A stretch of DNA of 64,000 nucleotides from Cohnella thailandensis. GTDB lineage: Bacteria; Bacillota; Bacilli; Paenibacillales; Paenibacillaceae. The stretch is taken from positions 186,001 through 250,000 of the forward strand of contig NZ_JACJVQ010000006.1 in NCBI RefSeq assembly GCF_014212135.1. The letters run 5' to 3'. Below the pieces are notes generated by a model. The model saw nothing but the letters and a program-made list of their open reading frames with translations, had not been told where the DNA came from and made no database searches. Every line of letters starts with the position of its first letter. Position 1 is the stretch's first letter. Below are positions 61,208-64,000 of this stretch, in pieces. The position numbers and the translations under genes are program-made.

Positions 61208-61978
61208 ATGAATGCCAAACGCTTGGAAGGTAAAATCGCGCTTGTCACGGGGGCAAGCAGAGGGATCGGCAAAGGAATCGCGCTGCGTCTTGCGGCCGAA
61301 GGGGCGCTTGTCGCGGTTCATTACGGCGTTCGGTCGGATGCGGCGGCAGAGACCGTCTCCGAGATCGAGGCGGCGGGCGGCCATGCGTTCGCCGTCGGCG
61401 CCGAGCTGGATTCCTTGGACGGCGTAGAAAGGCTCCTTCAAGCCATGGATGAGGAATTAATCCGCAGAACGGGCAGCAACCGATACGATATCTTGGTCAA
61501 CAATGCCGGTATCGGCACATCCCGAGAATTCGAAGAAACGAGCGAAGAGGACTTCGATCGGCTGTTCTCGGTTAATGTCAAGGCGCCGTTCTTCCTCGTT
61601 CAGCGATCGCTGGGACGATTGCGGGACGGCGGGCGAATCATCAACATATCCTCCGGGGTGACGCGCATTGCTTATCCGCATATCATGACCTACAACTTGA
61701 CCAAAGGCGCTCTCAACACGTTCACTCTGCACTTGGCTCAGCTTCTAGGTTCGCGGGGAATAACCGTGAACGCGGTCATGCCCGGCATCGTCGATACCGA
61801 CGTTAACGCGCCGTGGCTGCATACGCCCGAAGGACGCAAGCACGCGGAAGAGATGTCGGCGCTTGGACGCGTCGGCGAGCCCTCGGACATCGCGGATATC
61901 GTCGCCTTCGCGGCGTCGCCGGACGGCCGGTGGGTAACGGGACAGATGATTGACGCGACCGGAGGATCCCATTTGTAA
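61208..61978 (+). CDS. Short-chain dehydrogenase/reductase (FabG-like)
   Basis: 256 residues from ATG 61208 (AAGGAG 10 bases upstream). Cofactor site VTGASRGIGKG, NNAGIGTS, catalytic Ser in NISSGVTR, and Tyr/Lys in YNLTKGAL; ends DATGGSHL. Relatives reduce ketones or activated acyl groups, often under drug-responsive control. Regulated by the doubly palindromic promoter described above. The TetR-like remnant converges at its 3' end. Confidence 0.9.
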   Translation: MNAKRLEGKIALVTGASRGIGKGIALRLAAEGALVAVHYGVRSDAAAETVSEIEAAGGHAFAVGAELDSLDGVERLLQAMDEELIRRTGSNRYDILVNNAGIGTSREFEETSEEDFDRLFSVNVKAPFFLVQRSLGRLRDGGRIINISSGVTRIAYPHIMTYNLTKGALNTFTLHLAQLLGSRGITVNAVMPGIVDTDVNAPWLHTPEGRKHAEEMSALGRVGEPSDIADIVAFAASPDGRWVTGQMIDATGGSHL

Positions 61979-62029
61979 GGCAGCTAGGAAGCATAAGGCG
62001 ACGGTATCGCGCGAAACCGACGGTTGATC

Positions 62030-62308
62030 TTACCGCGAGAAAATCCTCTCGCTGATCTGACGAAGAAACCGAGACCACCTTTGTTGAAATTCCGGGTCGT
62101 CGGGCTCGAGTCCGGTGATCATCCGCGTTACAAGGCCGTTGAGAAGCGGATAAATCGTCAAGCTGGAGAGCATTAAGGTAATCATGGCAGGGTCAAGCTC
62201 CTCCGGTACCAGCCCCATCTCTTGTTTGGATTTCATATCCTCCGTATAGGAACGGAGGACCTTCGTCCTCTGTTCCTCCCCGTTGATCCCGCCGGGCAAC
62301 GTATCCAT
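62030..62308 (-). pseudogene. C-terminal remnant of a TetR-family regulator
   Basis: 92 codons. SKQEMGLVPEELDPAMITLMLSSLTIYPLLNGLVTRMITGLEPDDPEFQ resembles the ligand-binding end of TetR/AcrR proteins. The N-terminal DNA-binding helix-turn-helix (usually about 50-60 residues, then about 40 more) is absent, and the upstream sequence is the start of the DUF1801 gene on the other strand. The gene has lost its front half, probably by replacement. Not expected to bind DNA. Confidence 0.75.
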
Positions 62309-62332
62309 CCCTTATCGAAGGAGCGATTAAGA

Positions 62333-62674
62333 ATGAACCCGGAAGTCACCGATTTTATTGAGTCTTTGAAGGAGCCCTGGCAGGCCGAGCTTGCCGTTGC
62401 CCTGCGCGGGACGGTTCATGAGGCCGTCGGCGAAGTCCAGGAGCGCATCCAGTACAAGAAGCCCCATTTTCTCAAGAACGGAAAGTACCTGGCCGTCATC
62501 TCCCCTTCGAAGGAAGCGATCAGCTTCACCTTGTTCAACGCTGCCGGTCTGGAGCTTCCGGAAGACCGTTTCGAAGGACCGCCGGAGAGAAAAACGCTCA
62601 AGCTCCGCAAAGGCCAAACCGTCGACGCCGACGAAATCAAGACGCTGCTGAGCAAGGCTGCCAGCACGCTTTGA
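62333..62674 (+). CDS. DUF1801 (YdhG-like) protein
   Basis: 113 residues from ATG 62333 (AAGGAG upstream). EVQERIQYKKPHFLKNGKYLAVIS and KEAISFTLFNAAGLELP fit the DUF1801/YdhG fold, a frataxin-like family sometimes linked to iron. Small, cytosolic and monocistronic, with its own terminator. Role unknown. Confidence 0.85.
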   Translation: MNPEVTDFIESLKEPWQAELAVALRGTVHEAVGEVQERIQYKKPHFLKNGKYLAVISPSKEAISFTLFNAAGLELPEDRFEGPPERKTLKLRKGQTVDADEIKTLLSKAASTL

Positions 62675-62698
62675 TTGGACTCGATAAGCTGCAAAAAA

Positions 62699-62737
62699 GC
62701 GAAAGCCGGAAGGACGCTCCGGCTTTCGCTTTTTTTG
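62699..62737. terminator. Terminator between DUF1801 and CotF-like genes
   Basis: GCGAAAGCCGGA, 7-base loop, TCCGGCTTTCGC then seven T; strong, used by the rightward gene and possibly by the leftward one. Confidence 0.9.
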
Positions 62738-63307
62738 TTAAGTGTATAGCTGCGCGGGATTATGCTGCGAAACCGGCTGGTAAATCTGCTGCATGGCTTG
62801 GAGGGCCGTATTGGTTGCGTATTCGACCGGGTAAAGGCCTTTGCGCGCCATGTAGCTCCATACCTCGAAGGCTTGGTGCGAGCACATGCGGAAGGCGTCC
62901 TCGAGGAAAGCGCGCAGCTGCGGCGTCGAGCATTCCATGGCCGACCACGCGTATTCCCGGCCCGCGCGCTTCAGCGTCAGAAGATAGGAAGTGACGATCG
63001 CGCGGTCGTCCAACTGCTGCAATTGAACCCTGGGCTGCAAGCCCGGATAGGCGTAAACGGGATTTTCCGCCACGGGGCTCATGCTTAACGCTGGAATGTT
63101 CAGCTGGTCCCGGGAGATCATGCGGTTGGCGTATTCGACCTTCATGTTGTAATCCTGCACGTGCACGGAATAGTGCCGGACGATCATGTCTCTCAGCTCA
63201 GGATCCTGCGCTTGATTGATGAAGAGCGCCATGGATTGAATCGAGTTCGTGCAGCTTAGCAGCAGCTCGTTAAGCTCGTGGGCTTCATGGGAACCTAGTC
63301 TCATCAT
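62738..63307 (-). CDS. Spore coat protein CotF-like
   Basis: 189 residues, mostly helical. LGSHEAHELNELLLSCTNSIQSM and the C-terminal ECSTPQLRAFLEDAFRMCSHQAFEVWSYMARKGLYP match the ferritin-like CotF/coat F domain. Expected in the coat of spores, made under mother-cell sigma factors. GGTGACG precedes the double ATG at 63307. Indicates the host forms endospores. Confidence 0.9.
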   Translation of the reverse strand: MMRLGSHEAHELNELLLSCTNSIQSMALFINQAQDPELRDMIVRHYSVHVQDYNMKVEYANRMISRDQLNIPALSMSPVAENPVYAYPGLQPRVQLQQLDDRAIVTSYLLTLKRAGREYAWSAMECSTPQLRAFLEDAFRMCSHQAFEVWSYMARKGLYPVEYATNTALQAMQQIYQPVSQHNPAQLYT

Positions 63308-63488
63308 TATCTCGTCACCGCTTTCTATGTTTTGGCTCTTTTGGACCGCCCCCTATATAATGGTTAACCGGCTTGGTTTTATACAGGAATCCAAGGCTTG
63401 CGCAGGACGCTGGATATGGTGTATTTTGGAAAAAAACAGTGCGATTCAGGAGGAACGGAAGCGGGTTCTGCTGATATTCAGATCGTGC

Positions 63489-63692
63489 ATGGCAACCGAA
63501 ATTCGGCCTCTCATGAAGGAATATCTGAAGAGCCTGTCATCGCCCTTCGACTCCTTTTTGGAAGGGTATATTTTATCGTCGGCCTTTTACTCGATCCTGG
63601 ACGGCGAGCAAGAGGTCGGCTTTTACGCGATCCATAACAACGCAAGAAGGAAACGGAATAAGATGGAACCTAAAGGCCCCTGTGTCTTTTAG
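63489..63692 (+). pseudogene. Possible truncated acetyltransferase-like gene
   Basis: 67 codons from ATG 63489. The first 50 residues (EIRPLMKEYLKSLSSPFDSF, then LEGYILSSAFYSILDG and QEVGFYAIHN) look like the start of a GNAT-type acetyltransferase. The remaining 17 (NARRKRNKMEPKGPCVF) are unlike that family and no other frame continues it. Either a remnant or a short gene of its own. Weak ribosome site. Low certainty. Confidence 0.4.
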
Positions 63693-63741
63693 CCTAATAT
63701 CAGGTATACAAATCGGTACTTTAGCCCTGCTTAATCCGTTG

Positions 63742-63776
63742 GAAAATTAAACTATAATTAAAGAAACTTAATTTTC
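63742..63776. promoter_or_regulatory. Inverted repeat upstream of the last gene
   Basis: GAAAATTAA (63742-63750) and TTAATTTTC (63768-63776), perfect 9-base arms 17 bases apart. TATAAT (63753-63758) lies in between, so this could be an operator around a promoter. AT-rich, so chance is possible. Confidence 0.35.
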
Positions 63777-63816
63777 GACAATGATCAACATTCCCTTAGA
63801 AAAGGTGAGTTCGTCT

Positions 63817-64000
63817 ATGTTTTCTCCTTTCCAGAAGAAAAAGAACGGTCTTGAGCAGCAATCGCGAGAGGATCTTGACATAAGGAGGGAGTTAGAGGAC
63901 TCGCAGGAGGAAGTGACCGCGGCTTCGGCTGCCAACGAGGTCGGCGAGGAGCAAACCGGTCCTATTTTCACCAATAAGGGTCATATGGATAAGAGATCGC
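63817..64000 (+). CDS. Unidentified protein, N-terminal part (partial)
   Basis: 61 codons to the window edge, ATG 63817 with AAGGTGAG 7 bases upstream. The visible part is hydrophilic and charged (FSPFQKKKNGLEQQSREDLD and EDSQEEVTAASAANEV), without membrane segments yet. Such acidic, low-complexity starts occur in germination-receptor and other membrane proteins, but nothing here identifies the product. Confidence 0.6.
   Translation, partial: MFSPFQKKKNGLEQQSREDLDIRRELEDSQEEVTAASAANEVGEEQTGPIFTNKGHMDKRS

Noticed and set aside
1..64000. CRISPR arrays, insertion sequences, tRNA or rRNA genes
   Set aside because: No regularly spaced repeats, transposase genes, cloverleaf genes or rRNA stretches were recognised when reading both strands.

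Overview
The window looks like a chromosomal stretch of a spore-forming Firmicute of the Paenibacillaceae (Paenibacillus/Cohnella type). The evidence is a SleB-like cortex hydrolase, a CotF-like coat protein, AGGAGG ribosome sites with TTG/GTG starts, YesM/YesN-type two-component systems, sugar ABC importers that lack their own ATPase, and many small one-gene/one-regulator units. No tRNA, rRNA, CRISPR array, insertion sequence or prophage was seen. Genes lie on both strands, mostly in operons of one to three genes.

Layout. (1) 1-5204: a vancomycin-resistance-like cluster. VanR/VanS-type genes point right. A D-Ala-D-X ligase, an alanine/serine-type racemase, a cytosolic VanXY-like peptidase and a VanT-like membrane acyltransferase (cut by the window edge) point left as one overlapping operon. 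(2) 5218-17123: a leftward carbohydrate locus with a GH2 glycosidase, a sialidase-fold secreted enzyme, a binding lipoprotein, two permeases, a YesM/YesN two-component system and a second, paralogous binding lipoprotein. (3) 17430-22000: small stress-type units, namely a WYL regulator with a VOC protein, a YdeI-like protein, a membrane protein, and DoxX plus an unknown protein behind a promoter with twin operators. (4) 21819-26070: an MFS exporter, a FadR-type regulator, an NCS2 nucleobase permease and an isochorismatase-like amidohydrolase, with matching palindromes around the shared control region. (5) 26096-33700: an HD-GYP phosphodiesterase, an MmyB-type regulator with an SDR, an MFS exporter, and a GMC oxidoreductase followed by two tandem DUF1259 paralogs. 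(6) 33714-44600: small membrane proteins opposite a two-component system, a DHA2 exporter with an apparent internal deletion, a MetE-like methyltransferase, a DHFR-like reductase, a macrolide-type glycosyltransferase, an ABM protein, an aldo/keto reductase with a second MmyB regulator, and DoxX. (7) 44805-52024: a histidine kinase fused to an RsbR-like STAS module, an ArsP/DUF318-type permease, two small membrane proteins, an ECF sigma/anti-sigma pair, an AraC-GyrI regulator, LspA and an SRPBCC protein. (8) 52126-64000: DoxX, a large catalase, a TerC-family protein with a probable CTG start, SleB, an FAD monooxygenase with a 49-residue peptide, a hydrolase with a WYL regulator, a SnoaL-tailed ECF sigma, an SDR behind a MerR-type promoter, a TetR remnant, a DUF1801 protein, CotF and an incomplete gene.

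The most striking items are the kinase-STAS fusion whose two stressosome phospho-threonine positions are not threonine, the VanT functions split over two genes, the duplicated binding protein beside the sugar two-component system, and a series of clear palindromes placed inside promoters (20709-20760, 52616-52644, 61143-61190).
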